Origin: Aplysia californica
Lineage: Eukaryota; Mollusca; Gastropoda; Aplysiida; Aplysiidae
Length of the DNA: 64,000 nucleotides
Assembly: GCF_000002075.1 (NCBI RefSeq)
Contig: NW_004797315.1
Coordinates: 606,110-670,109, forward strand
Direction of reading: 5' to 3'
Below, one piece after another: positions 21,966-32,904 of the stretch. The position numbers and the translations under genes were made by a program. The notes beneath the pieces are model-generated. The model was not told where the DNA came from, did no database searches, and worked only from the letters and a program-made list of their open reading frames with translations. Each line of letters begins with the position of its first letter. Within the stretch, counting starts at the first letter, position 1.

Positions 21966-24900
21966 ATGGTTTTCTTCAATCCGGACAACAATTGTGTGGA
22001 AGCATTTGATGTTTCAGGACATGTCGATGTGTTTGTTGATGGAGAGTTTTTCTCCAGGTGTAACTTTTCCAAGACTGTCAAGGTTCACTTGGTGTTGAAC
22101 TCAAATGATGGTTCTGTGAACAACCCTGATTCAAAAGTTTCTTCTGTTACAGATGGAAGCAGTTTTGAGAATGTACTTACTGGCCAAGCACCTTATCACA
22201 GCAAGGAAGTTTTGCCTGCCACCTCATTCCCCAATGTTGGTGATAGTCAATTCAAAGACAAAAGCCTTAGTATTAATGAGGATTCAAGTTTGGGAGTGGT
22301 TCCACAAATAGCCAGTGATGTCGGTGAAAGTTCCGGCATTGAGGGCTTTGCGGTCCCAAGTAATGAAGTGTCAGAGGTTCGTGACCTGAAGGTTTGTCAG
22401 GATGACTTGCAAGAAAGAGAGTCTTCACCTCTATCTGGAAATGAAGATGAGGATACTGGTAGCCCTCTAGTGAATTCAGAAGAGGAAAATGCTGGAAATC
22501 AAGACAGTTCAATAAATCAAAATGCTACTCTTCTTCCACAGAAATTTCCAGAGACAGAGGAATCTGCTTCTTACGAGTGTAAGTGTCATGCTTGTGGGAA
22601 AGGATTTGTCAGAAGAAGGCAGATGGTAGCACATGGCCGTAATCCTGACTGTGTGGTCAAGTGCTCAGTGTGTGATAAGAAGTTTTTGTCTGCTGCTATG
22701 TACTTTATCCATTTCTGTAAACGCCATCCCAACATTAACCCCAGGAGGGAGTTTAAGGAATACGTCAACATCACTAGACGTATCAAGTGGCGTGCTGATG
22801 GGGAGAGGGTCAAGTGTCCTTTGTGTCTCAAAATGGGGAAGAAGAGCAAGTTGTTGAGTCATCTGGAAGGTAATCACTTCAAAGATCTTTCCTACGTCTG
22901 CTGTGTTTGTGGCAAGTCTTTCTACAGTGAGAAACATTTGCATCAGCATTCCTTAACCCATGGTGTGGGTCGGCATCGTATGTCTGCTAGTTATGGTCCC
23001 TCAGATGGAAGAAGGAATTCTGCTGATAGGAACGAAACCTCGCTGCGGTTGCCAAAACAAGAATTGCAAGATGCTAGTGATGATGAGAGGGAAGAATCTG
23101 CAGTAGAACCCAGCTATGGGGTGGCAGAGTCAAGTTATGGCCAGGCTGCTCGCTCATCTGATGGGCTCACAGTTACCGTAACGGACCTTCTAAAAAATGT
23201 GGCTAGTGAAAATGAACAGGAAATGAGAGTCTCATATAATGTCGTTACGAAGGAGGAGGTTATTGAAGCTGCTTTTAACATTGGCGACAGTGTTGAACAG
23301 AACGAGTATTCCAAAGTACAAGACCAAGCAAATAATGACAGTTATAGCGCTGATACTTCTGGTGTGTCACATAGTCACAGTGCTGAAACAGAGCAAAGAA
23401 ATGTGCAGCAACCGGAAAATGAAAAACATACCCATAGCGCTGCTGTGTCTGGAAAGCATTTTAAAGTACACAAAGGGAATTCTTGTGAGTTTTGCGCCAA
23501 ATGGTTTCCCAACAGAAAAGCAAAGGAAGCTCACAGATTGAACCCAAACTGGAAGTTAAACTGCATCACTTGCAGTGCTGTTCACCCCTCAAAAGGATCA
23601 TTATTTGAACATTACTGCAGAGATCACCCCTCTGTGCAGGACTTAAAGGAGCAGTTTGGTGACCAGTTCTCCTTTGTAAATTTGAAATTGCTCAAGGGTC
23701 AAGGTGTCTGTCCACTTTGCATGGCACCAGTGAGTGAGGATGAATGTATCAAACATTTAGATCTAGTTCACTTTAATAACCAGCTGTATTTGTGTTGTGT
23801 GTGTGGACATGAGTTAAGCACAGAGTCTGCGTGGTTTGAACATTGTGAAAATGAGCATGGAAGATGCTCTGCTAGGGAAGGGAGACAACAGAATGTTCGT
23901 GTCACTGTATCTGGTAAAAGAGCGGAGAACTCTATTGCTGCTATTTCACACATGAAAGTAAATGGACCTAAGAGTAGTTTTGAATTTCAGTGTAAATATT
24001 GCAAGAAGACTTTTGGCAGTAGAGGTCAACTGTTAGCACATTCAAAAAGAAAAATGTTTACTAAGTTACCAAGCATTTCTTGTAAGCTGTGCAGGGTACG
24101 TTTTGTTGATCAAGCTTCCCTCATAGTACATGAAAAGAAAAAGCACAGCGACAACCCGGGCCCTGAATCGCTGGGCAGCAATCTGAATTACAACGATGTT
24201 GAATGTCCTGTTTGCAAGAAAGTGGTGAAGAATGCGACTTTGCTTTATCATATTAGACAGTTACACACTGGGGAAACGATGTTTGAGTGTTGTGTGTGTG
24301 GCCGAGGACTTCAATCTTTTGCAGAGTACAAAAAACACTGTGAAAAAAAGCACACAGAGGTTGAGAAACCAAGAAGCAAATTCAGATGTTCTCTGTGTCC
24401 TCATGTGTGTCACACCTTCAGTGAGTTTAATCGACATAAAGCAACGCACAAGAAAATTTGCCGCTTTTGTGGTGAGAAGTTTCCTTTGGTAAGACTTGCA
24501 GATCAGCACTATGAAGAAAAACATCCAGAAATGTTGTTCCCATGCAATCATTGTGACAAAAAATTTCCCACTCTGAAACATTTAGAGACCCATGAAAAAT
24601 ATGCTCGTTTTAATCGTTTGGAGCCTTGTCCGAAATGTGGCCTGATGTTGCACTGCCTGAAACGACATATGAAATCAGTGCACTCTGAATTTCAAGAAGC
24701 ACAGTGCAGCGTGTGTGGTAAAACGCTGAAGAGTGAGAAAAGTTTAGCACGTCACATGGAACGACATAAAAATGACCAGCTTGCCTGTCCCGAGTGCTCC
24801 AAAGTATTCAACCACCAAGGAGCTTTAGCCAGGCACCTTACACTGGTGCACTTTGCAGGGCAGGTCCACATGTGCCACGTGTGTGGGAAGAGTTTTGCCA

Positions 24901-25046
24901 GAAGGACGACTCTCAGGTATCACGAGCGCATTCATTCTGCCACCAAAATGTTCTCCTGTCCCCTCTGCAACCAGGGTTTCAACTACAAAGTCTCCTTGCT
25001 GACCCATGTGCGCTCCAAGCATCCAGGATATGAACTTGGTTTTTAA
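21966..25046 (+). CDS. C2H2 zinc-finger protein 1 (20 fingers, 1026 aa)
   Basis: Probable nuclear nucleic-acid-binding protein, judged from the fingers. Residues 1-47 form a conserved block (FDVSGHVDVFVDGEFFSR at 14-31) shared with both neighbours and not recognised by me. Residues 48-206 are acidic, Ser-rich and probably disordered. Module A is 207-332, a conserved linker with VTVTDLL and EEVIEAAF is 402-437, module B is 507-631 and module C is 676-796. A C-terminal set of eight fingers covers 808-1019. Each module has four fingers: a half-finger C-x2-C-x12-H lacking the normal second His, then C-x2-C-x12-H-x4-H, C-x2-C-x11-H-x4-H, and a finger starting CCVC. The classical TGEKP linker is essentially absent, so regular DNA-major-groove tracking is uncertain. 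The start is the first ATG after a leader containing stops, and it matches the paralogues. The coding exon is uninterrupted. It is closest to the gene at 34273. Confidence 0.93.
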   Translation: MVFFNPDNNCVEAFDVSGHVDVFVDGEFFSRCNFSKTVKVHLVLNSNDGSVNNPDSKVSSVTDGSSFENVLTGQAPYHSKEVLPATSFPNVGDSQFKDKSLSINEDSSLGVVPQIASDVGESSGIEGFAVPSNEVSEVRDLKVCQDDLQERESSPLSGNEDEDTGSPLVNSEEENAGNQDSSINQNATLLPQKFPETEESASYECKCHACGKGFVRRRQMVAHGRNPDCVVKCSVCDKKFLSAAMYFIHFCKRHPNINPRREFKEYVNITRRIKWRADGERVKCPLCLKMGKKSKLLSHLEGNHFKDLSYVCCVCGKSFYSEKHLHQHSLTHGVGRHRMSASYGPSDGRRNSADRNETSLRLPKQELQDASDDEREESAVEPSYGVAESSYGQAARSSDGLTVTVTDLLKNVASENEQEMRVSYNVVTKEEVIEAAFNIGDSVEQNEYSKVQDQANNDSYSADTSGVSHSHSAETEQRNVQQPENEKHTHSAAVSGKHFKVHKGNSCEFCAKWFPNRKAKEAHRLNPNWKLNCITCSAVHPSKGSLFEHYCRDHPSVQDLKEQFGDQFSFVNLKLLKGQGVCPLCMAPVSEDECIKHLDLVHFNNQLYLCCVCGHELSTESAWFEHCENEHGRCSAREGRQQNVRVTVSGKRAENSIAAISHMKVNGPKSSFEFQCKYCKKTFGSRGQLLAHSKRKMFTKLPSISCKLCRVRFVDQASLIVHEKKKHSDNPGPESLGSNLNYNDVECPVCKKVVKNATLLYHIRQLHTGETMFECCVCGRGLQSFAEYKKHCEKKHTEVEKPRSKFRCSLCPHVCHTFSEFNRHKATHKKICRFCGEKFPLVRLADQHYEEKHPEMLFPCNHCDKKFPTLKHLETHEKYARFNRLEPCPKCGLMLHCLKRHMKSVHSEFQEAQCSVCGKTLKSEKSLARHMERHKNDQLACPECSKVFNHQGALARHLTLVHFAGQVHMCHVCGKSFARRTTLRYHERIHSATKMFSCPLCNQGFNYKVSLLTHVRSKHPGYELGF

Positions 25047-25995
25047 CAGTGATTGTTAACAGGGAAGGAAGAAATAGTAACCTAAATTACTATTTACTAT
25101 GTTATGACAGCTGTTAATATTGAAGACAATGAACATATTTTTTTCAGGTTCTTAATGAGGACATTGATCCTGTCAAATCCCTATTGTACATTGTGTGTTT
25201 CTTTTTATTGATATTCAAACATATTCAATGTTTTTGAATTCAAAATACTTATTGTGTAACACAATATGTAGTGTATGATTGAACTTGTAGCAAATCAGTA
25301 CAGAAGGGCAGATGTGTCCCGGACATATGATGTTTTCATTGCGGGATAAGAAAATTGTGTATGGGTATTGTCCATATATTTTGAAGTGTTTACTGTAGAA
25401 GTATTAAAACTGTTTATTTTGTCTTAAATTTGCTATATTTCCAGCAGTTGGATAATAAGGATACAGTTGACCTGTTCTTAACACGAAACTAGACTGTCAA
25501 AACTCAGTAGTCCCTGCAAATCCCTTTATTATTTTATAATGTAAAAATTGAGTTGCACATGTACTGACAAAGTAATGTTTTTTCAAACCTTGTATTGTGT
25601 GTATGACCTTCAAGCATTACACTGAAGTATGTCAGAGACTCAGAGGTTTAATTGCTCTCATAATGATAATGTGTGTCTGATCGCTTAGTTTTTATGTTCT
25701 GTTTGGGATTGCATGTGTTTGAATATATTTATAAGAGAGTTCTTCCCCCCCCCCTTATTTCTCTCCCTATAGTTCATGGCATAAAGACCTTCTGTAATGT
25801 GAACTTTTCATACGGAAGTATACCACACGTGATGTTATCACCGAATAACATGATCTGCTATTTGCTAATTTTTTGTACACCACCGACAACATATTTATCC
25901 ATCCCAGTCATCCCATTATTTGTTTATGTTAGGTGATTTGTGCAGTACTGTGCTTAAATTTTTTACATGTAAATAAAAAAGATAAATGAGGCAGT
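25047..25995 (+). other. Probable 3' UTR of zinc-finger gene 1
   Basis: AT-rich sequence after the TAA stop. The first good polyadenylation signal is AATAAA at 25972-25977. The UTR end is inferred. Confidence 0.4.
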
Positions 25996-26196
25996 GTGTG
26001 TGGAATGAGGACTTTAGCAATGGTACAAAATGTCAAAGTCAAAAGTGGGCAAACTTAAAATTTTTTACCAGTGTTGCAATGTAGTTTTTCATTGTCTTCA
26101 GTTTACGGGAGATTGCAGTTGCCTGATTTTGTAGCTCTTTCGACCATTAAGATGAGCACATGTTTTGTCACTGTGTAAAAATGTGTAAACCTAATA

Positions 26197-27366
26197 GGGG
26201 GTGCCCACCATACGTGTTAGGGTCGGGTCGGGTCTGGTCGGGTCGGGTCTGGTCGGGCCTATCGGGTCGGGGTTGCAGTGCACACTACAGCCCCGCTGCG
26301 ATTGTACTCGATGACCTGGAAGTTAAAGTAAAGAAACCTTTAACCTACATGCGACTACACAGAGGGCGTAAACCTAGTCTACGATTGGCTGGACCTTTGA
26401 CCCAGGAATACATAAAATATGCCTGCCGTACTCTTGGACTGTGTGTGTGTGTGCGTGTGTGTGTGTGTTTGTGTGTGTGTGTTCGTGAGTGCTTGCTTGC
26501 TTGCTAACTTGCTTTTGTCTACGTGTCCACCAAAATAAGGCCATTTCCAGTCCAGGCTAATGTACGAAGTTTTTGCACGGTGTAGAAGTGACTCAAAAAG
26601 ATCCGCGTCCACCGACATCAGACCAGGTAAACCTATTTTTAACCCAGTGTGTTATGATTACGAGGACAACAGACAGCACTGATGATTTATTTACCATTTT
26701 AAAAAGCTAAAAAGCAACAAATTATAATCATGGGAAAAATTGTTGGTAAGTTGGGAGGATGAGAAGTAGGAAAAAAAAAAAAAGCTGGGACTGGGATTCT
26801 AACCCACGCTCACAAAATAATATTTTTTGTTTCAAACGCAGACACACTGCTCACTCGGCCATCAGAACTTTCATTTAGCTAAGGGTAGATTAAGCTTCAT
26901 ATTTACAGCACTGTTTCAGGAAAGGGAAAGCGACATAATAAATTGAGATGTAGATCTAGAATCTAGGCCTAGATCTAGTGGACCTGTAGATAAGGTCTGG
27001 AGAAAACTAAAAATTGGCGGAAAATCGGAAGCTCTAAACATTAGAGAACGTAGATCTAGACACGTCCAAAGCTAGATTCTTGGTCTAACATGGCCTATTT
27101 TTAGCCGTCCTGAGAACGAAATAATCTAGATTTAGATCTAGGTCAAGTGCTTTGATTTCATTTTTTCTGCTGTTTTTCAGACCAAATCTGCTATTGTACA
27201 ACGTTATAATGAGATACAACTTTATTGATCATGTAAAGTGCAACGAAGAAGCAAAAATGTACTTAAAGATGCAAATTTCCTTCCAAAATGAGTCGAATCG
27301 AGGCCAGAGTATAACTTAATGTATTCATGGGTCAAAATGGACCCGATCGCGTATGTGGGCACCCCC
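26197..27366. mobile_element. DNA element family M4, long copy (1170 bp)
   Basis: Inverted ends start GGGGGTGCCCACCATACG and end CGTATGTGGGCACCCCC, flanked by TA on both sides. Subterminal GGGTCGGGTC repeats follow the left end. The interior has a (TG)n run near 26441-26480 and a nested SINE fragment (26779-26915), and no recognisable transposase. A 138-bp hairpin copy with the same ends is at 43655-43792. Confidence 0.75.
26779..26915 (-). mobile_element. tRNA-like SINE fragment (family E), copy 2
   Basis: The inverted complement matches 13894-14010, including GTTCTGATGGCCGAGTGAGC and GAGCGTGGGTTAGAATCCCA. It is nested inside the DNA element at 26197-27366 and therefore younger than that insertion, or carried by it. 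Confidence 0.6.
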
Positions 27367-28144
27367 TATAAGACCTGTCAAAATGATTTACCTTTTTAAG
27401 GGGTTTGTATTTCTGGGATTGTGACATCAGCATGATGATTAAATATGTGTATGCAACACTGCACAATGGTATTGTTTATAGATTTTTTTGAAAATGTTTT
27501 TTCGTATCTTCTCTGACAGTTTAGGATCTGAAATGTTTTGGTCTCTCATTTTCTAGTCCTCGTAAATCAAAATGAATTTGTGGTGCCCTTGAAAAACATA
27601 TAAGATGCACACAGCCATTAATCAAGACTTAACCGGAAAAGATATACGGTGGTCTCCAGATAAAAGCATGTTGGCAGCATGAAAGCAAATTGTTCCCAAT
27701 TATCACTGATAAGCGCGCATTCCTAATTGACGACTGTGTCTAATAGCATGATTGTTTCTGCACTAGTGTCAGAAACAGATCTGCCATAAGATGACTGCTT
27801 TCACTTTGTACTGATGGCAGTGAAGCATGCACTTCGTGCCTCCTTTATTTCTTGAAATTTCTGCTTTGCCAGGGAGAAAAAGTTAAAAGACTTTATGGGA
27901 AAGGGTATGATACCATTGAGCTGTGAGGAAAGTCAGTGAGTGACCTATAACTATCCTAGAAGTAGAAAGAACGACTGTCGCTCATCCGAGTGTTTTGTGT
28001 GAACGTGCAGTTAGTCGGACCCGTCAGTAAAATTGTTTCAATCGCGCATTTGCGTCACGTGACATGACATCGCCGTGTGAGTTCAGCGTGTCGGGGACCG
28101 TCCGTAGACGGGGTCAACTTAAGTTCATGTATTTCGGGATTTAT
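27367..28144. other. Intergenic stretch
   Basis: No gene or repeat family that I can support. It ends at the assembly gap. Confidence 0.4.
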
Positions 28145-28995
28145 NNNNNNNNNNNNNNNNNNNNNNNNNNNNNNNNNNNNNNNNNNNNNNNNNNNNNNNN
28201 NNNNNNNNNNNNNNNNNNNNNNNNNNNNNNNNNNNNNNNNNNNNNNNNNNNNNNNNNNNNNNNNNNNNNNNNNNNNNNNNNNNNNNNNNNNNNNNNNNNN
28301 NNNNNNNNNNNNNNNNNNNNNNNNNNNNNNNNNNNNNNNNNNNNNNNNNNNNNNNNNNNNNNNNNNNNNNNNNNNNNNNNNNNNNNNNNNNNNNNNNNNN
28401 NNNNNNNNNNNNNNNNNNNNNNNNNNNNNNNNNNNNNNNNNNNNNNNNNNNNNNNNNNNNNNNNNNNNNNNNNNNNNNNNNNNNNNNNNNNNNNNNNNNN
28501 NNNNNNNNNNNNNNNNNNNNNNNNNNNNNNNNNNNNNNNNNNNNNNNNNNNNNNNNNNNNNNNNNNNNNNNNNNNNNNNNNNNNNNNNNNNNNNNNNNNN
28601 NNNNNNNNNNNNNNNNNNNNNNNNNNNNNNNNNNNNNNNNNNNNNNNNNNNNNNNNNNNNNNNNNNNNNNNNNNNNNNNNNNNNNNNNNNNNNNNNNNNN
28701 NNNNNNNNNNNNNNNNNNNNNNNNNNNNNNNNNNNNNNNNNNNNNNNNNNNNNNNNNNNNNNNNNNNNNNNNNNNNNNNNNNNNNNNNNNNNNNNNNNNN
28801 NNNNNNNNNNNNNNNNNNNNNNNNNNNNNNNNNNNNNNNNNNNNNNNNNNNNNNNNNNNNNNNNNNNNNNNNNNNNNNNNNNNNNNNNNNNNNNNNNNNN
28901 NNNNNNNNNNNNNNNNNNNNNNNNNNNNNNNNNNNNNNNNNNNNNNNNNNNNNNNNNNNNNNNNNNNNNNNNNNNNNNNNNNNNNNNNNNNNNNN
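28145..28995. other. Assembly gap (851 N)
   Basis: 851 Ns. The odd length suggests an estimated gap size. It removes the 5' part of the family B retroposon that follows. Confidence 0.98.
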
Positions 28996-29029
28996 GGGCG
29001 GGCATTCATTAACATCTCAAGTGAACTTT

Positions 29030-29335
29030 AAAATTATTGTAAATGGGCTGATTCATCAATGTCATGCTCATAACTGCCTGAGCTGCTGCTTTTTCTTTCC
29101 TAGTCCTTACTATTGTCATTTTCCCTCTACTTCTTTTGTATGTTTGTCACACTCTTGTGACTCGCTATTTCCGGGGTGCCTTGATAGTCGAAGCAGACTT
29201 TGTGCTGGTGAAGCTAGAGAGGTGAGCAGAGTATGTCTGATTCCCTGTAAGGACATCTCTGTTGACATCCACCCCTTGGTGCTCATATGACCTAATGCAG
29301 TTGCAAGTGCCGTAAAACCTCTACTAAAACTAAAC
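29030..29335 (+). mobile_element. Short retroposon family B, copy 1 (5' part lost)
   Basis: Aligns with the family B body from ATTGTAAATGGGCTGATTCA to the tail CAGTTGCAAGTGCCGTAAAA plus CCTCTACTAAAAC. The 5' ~80 bases are missing or in the gap. Confidence 0.85.
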
Positions 29336-31195
29336 TAAAAAACAAATTTGCATAAGGTGCTTTGCTCCCCACTTAATGGTTTTATGTGGTTCCTTTAAAA
29401 TAAGTAGGCTGAACCTTTTGCGACCCATTTGTCTTCAGAGTATTGCTAGCTTACTCTGGTTGTACACACTAGCTTGTGTGTTACGCTAGTCTATTTAATT
29501 TCACTTTTGTGTAGCACTTTAGATTTTGTAAGTGATTAATTTTTTGTTATTGACTGTGGTTCTGGAATGACCCATACTCAGTGTTAATAATTTTTTTCTA
29601 TTTTGATGTAATATTGCTATTGTTTTTTTAACTTTTGTTTTAGAATCTGATACATGCATTGTTTGATGTATATATTATATTGCTGTTTTTTCTGACTTTT
29701 ATGTAGATATATATGCTTTCCCTAAGCCTCTCAAAGTAAGAAACGGAAATGTTAAAGTATATATTTGGATGGTCTCTGGTTGTGTTCTGAGCAAGACATT
29801 TCCTTTTGAATCATATATGGAGCACAGCAGTGCATGGCAATAAATGATGCATTTCTTTGTACGACTATTGGTTTGAACATTTGTAAAGTAAGTCCTTTGT
29901 GCAAATGATGTAATTTTGTATCATCATTGTGGTTTTTTTTTGTACATGCCGTTGTGAGATACATCGTTAAAAAGACTGTGAGTTATATTTCCTTTATCTT
30001 TTATCTCATGTGATTGTGTTCTACTGCCCCCATTGACTAAATAACTTGTACAGTGAGAAAATCATTATTCAATTTTAAGACAGCCCTTACCAGTTTGGCT
30101 ATTTCTACTATTAGAAAGAAGTGACGAATGCCTAATTTTTATTTTAGTTTGACCATTTAACTGTAACAGTGAAGATTTATGCCTGAATTCTTTTATTGCA
30201 AATTATGGCTTGAGATATCAAAAAGTCATTTCAAAACTGGACAGAATTTTTTTTTTTCTTTTTTCCCCAAGCTAAATGGAAATCTTTGTGTTTGCTCATG
30301 CAACAATAGAAATAACTTTTTGACTTTCTCACTCCCTTGACTTTCTACGTACACTTCCAGTTTACAGAACATGCTCTTTTAGCTCAGTTGGTATCATGCT
30401 TGACTATGGAGTATGGAGGGGACTGTTCAGTTCTAGTTTGAATCCCCAACCAGGTTTTTTTTGACCGAGGGTCGTTCCGTGAAGTTTTCAAGGCTTTCAG
30501 TCTGTTGGCTGGGTTCTATTGGTGATTGATGATAAATTTTGGAGGTCCCGCCTCCTTATATTTACCTAACAATGTTGAAAAGAGCATTAATAAACCTATA
30601 AATTAATCATTAACTTTTCTTTCAGGTCCAGTTTACTGACTCAAGTTTGTGTGCTTTTTGGGGGATTGCATTGTCCTTAAGATTTGCAAGCATGAGAAAT
30701 GTTACTGTACTATAAATGAGAATTAAAGTTTAAAAAACCCATTAACTCTTTTCTGTTTTTTATTTTCAGTTTCATGTGTGACATATTCTTGTTTGATTGG
30801 TGTCACTGTCATATAGTTATAAATTGTTTATAAAAAGCAAATCATGCACCTACTCAATGCTTGAGTTTTGGCTACACCCAAGAAAGTGTAAGAAATGCAT
30901 GGATCGAAAAAGTGGATAAGCTTGCGGTCTGTTGTGAGGGTTCCCTAAGTGCGGCTGTTTTTTTCATGGATTTTGGAAATTTGATTCTTCTAAGTGTGCC
31001 TTTTACTAAGGAGTATTTTAATTTTCACTTCCTCAAATCACTAGGCTGAGATGAAATATGAGGGACACGCAAATTCAGATTTGGTTCTTGAGGTTTTTAT
31101 TGTCCAAGTTCGTCAGCGGCCTCCTTATATTACATGTATTATTATTATCCTTAGCATGCGAGTGCATAGAGTTCACGAGGAACTATTATTTCTGT
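29336..31195. other. Intergenic stretch with one tRNA-like SINE
   Basis: AT-rich with no gene. It holds a SINE-like piece at 30370-30595, described separately. AATAAA-like signals occur but no transcript end is assigned. Confidence 0.45.
30370..30595 (+). mobile_element. tRNA-derived SINE (family H)
   Basis: The tRNA-like head reads GCTCTTTTAGCTCAGTTGGT (A box) and CTAGTTTGAATCCCC (B box), followed by an unrelated body. The A/B spacing suits a polymerase III promoter. Anticodon stem pairing is poor, so it is not a functional tRNA gene. Confidence 0.6.
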
Positions 31196-31436
31196 GCGGG
31201 TGGTTGGCAGGTGCTCTGGTGTGGTCATCTTCTTTCCTATCTGATAATCAAACGTCTATCATCCTTATCTCTCTTACTTTTTTATGTTTGTTACTCTCTT
31301 GTAACACCTCTAATCTTCGGCACTTAGCCTTATTGTGTTGCAAGTGCCGTAAAACACTTACTAAAACTAAAAGTAAAACGGCACTTCCATGACCTATTTA
31401 TGTTGCAAGTGCCGTAAAACTCCTACTAGTACTAAA
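31196..31436 (+). mobile_element. Short retroposon family A, copy 3, plus an extra tail unit
   Basis: The body runs from GGGTGGTTGGCAGGTGCTC to GCAAGTGCCGTAAAACAC (about 31378). Then comes a second tail piece, GTTGCAAGTGCCGTAAAACT, ending in ACTAGTACTAAAA near 31436. The double tail suggests tandem insertion or slippage during reverse transcription. Confidence 0.75.
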
Positions 31437-31551
31437 ATACATCATAATTTTGTTGTTAACCATGTGCAGTTGCACTTCCCAAGGTGGGTTCTCTTGACTT
31501 TCTGCTAGATCTGACTCAGAGAAATGACTTTCTTTTAGGTGAACCGCCGTG

Positions 31552-32340
31552 TACAGTGGAATCCTTTTAGAACGAGACTGGTGCGAAATGTCTGTTATAG
31601 CAGGATATTCGTTATAAGGGATCCAGTAATAAATTCAAGGTAAATAATAGATGTAGGCCTAATCTATGAGTTTAGTGTTGTTTATTTCTTTTTGTTAACC
31701 CCCCTGATGATGATTTTGCTCAAAATGACCTCTTGGTCTTACTTAATCTTTATAAAAAATTGAATCAGGTTTCTTTCTCTAGCGAAGTTGACAGCTCGGC
31801 GTTTGCGATCAGAAGGAAAGTTCTCTGGGCTAACTCGCCTTCTGTGTTAGTGTTAGTCCCCCACCCCATCACACCCTGTGGTGTGTTCCGTCTGCTTGCG
31901 CACGTCACACATTTGCTCCATCCATCACACCACTGTGACCTCTCCATTCCGGCATCGGAGAAGTGAGAGGCAAGGTAGGCCTAGATAATCTAGACTAGGC
32001 TGGCCTATCACGCGTTGCGTTCTGCTTGTCTGCGCATGTCACCACACCCTCCGCACTCATTCGCTCCGGCCTTCGTTGTTGGCACATGTGGGCTCTCCCA
32101 TTCTTTGTTTCGTTAGATCACCAACAAGTTTCTCAACTGGCGAGATATTACATGTATAAATAGCCTATGCGCTGGCACAGCAGCAGCAATATTCCGCTAT
32201 AACCAACTCGCGTGTTTGATTGCGCTATAGCAGTGTTTTATTTATAAAGATAAAGAAGGGGAAAAACGGGGTTTTAGGATAGTGTCTTTATAACAGACTT
32301 CTCGTTATTTCAGGACTCGTTATAAGTGGACTCCACTGTA
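31552..32340. mobile_element. Non-autonomous pogo/Tigger-like element, copy a (789 bp)
   Basis: Inverted ends TACAGTGGAATCC and GGACTCCACTGTA enclose repeated TTATAACGAG/CGTTATA-type subterminal motifs. End sequence and layout match the transposase-bearing relic at 43457-44612. A family A retroposon lies immediately to its right. Confidence 0.65.
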
Positions 32341-32348
32341 TTGGTCCT

Positions 32349-32568
32349 CGTGGATGGTCGGCTAGTGCTCAATGTGGTTTGCTCCGTCTTTCCTATTCAA
32401 CATTTTCTTCCTTATCTCTCCTGCTCGGGCTTTCCTATTCAACATCTTCTTCCTTATCTCTCCTCTCTTTTCTTTTTATGTTACTTTCTCTAAATACTCA
32501 AACTACTTTTCAAATCTTTTTTGTGTTGCCAGTGCCAGAAAACTCTTACTAAAACTAAACTGAACTTA
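32349..32568 (+). mobile_element. Short retroposon family A, copy 4
   Basis: Diverged head (GGATGGTCGGCTAGTGCTC), an internal partial duplication of TTTCCTATTCAACAT, and the tail GTGCCAGAAAACTCTTACTA. Possible 11-bp target duplication with one mismatch: GTATTGGTCCT (32338-32348) and GTGTTGGTCCT (32569-32579). The left copy overlaps the end of the pogo-like element. Confidence 0.7.
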
Positions 32569-32904
32569 GTGTTGGTCCTGTACTGTGCAGGTGTAGATCT
32601 GTTCCTTACAGAAATGGAACTATAATTACATAGCTACCGATCAGTACATAAAGGAAAAAAAAATTGTTTAATTCATTTTTGAGTGTCAGAGTACAGACCT
32701 ATGTTTTTGTATCTGAAAATATGTATTCTCTATTTTTTTATATTGCTCCTCATTGAGGAATAATTATCAACTTTCACAACTGGATGAGACCTTCAAGTCC
32801 ATTTGAGTTATGTCAATAAATAGATGGAAATCCTTACTGAACATTTCTCTCATTATTGCTGCTTGTCTGCTTTGAACAGCTTGGATTTGTTGAATGCAGA
32901 AAAG

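Noticed and set aside
22273-25022. Minus-strand open frames inside the zinc-finger genes
   Set aside because: Shadows of the plus-strand coding sequence; they recur at matching positions in the paralogues only because the coding strand is conserved.
28055-29290. Large open frames spanning 28145-28995
   Set aside because: Almost entirely composed of gap Ns.
30370-30445. tRNA gene
   Set aside because: Same reason: tRNA-like head of a SINE with mismatched stems.
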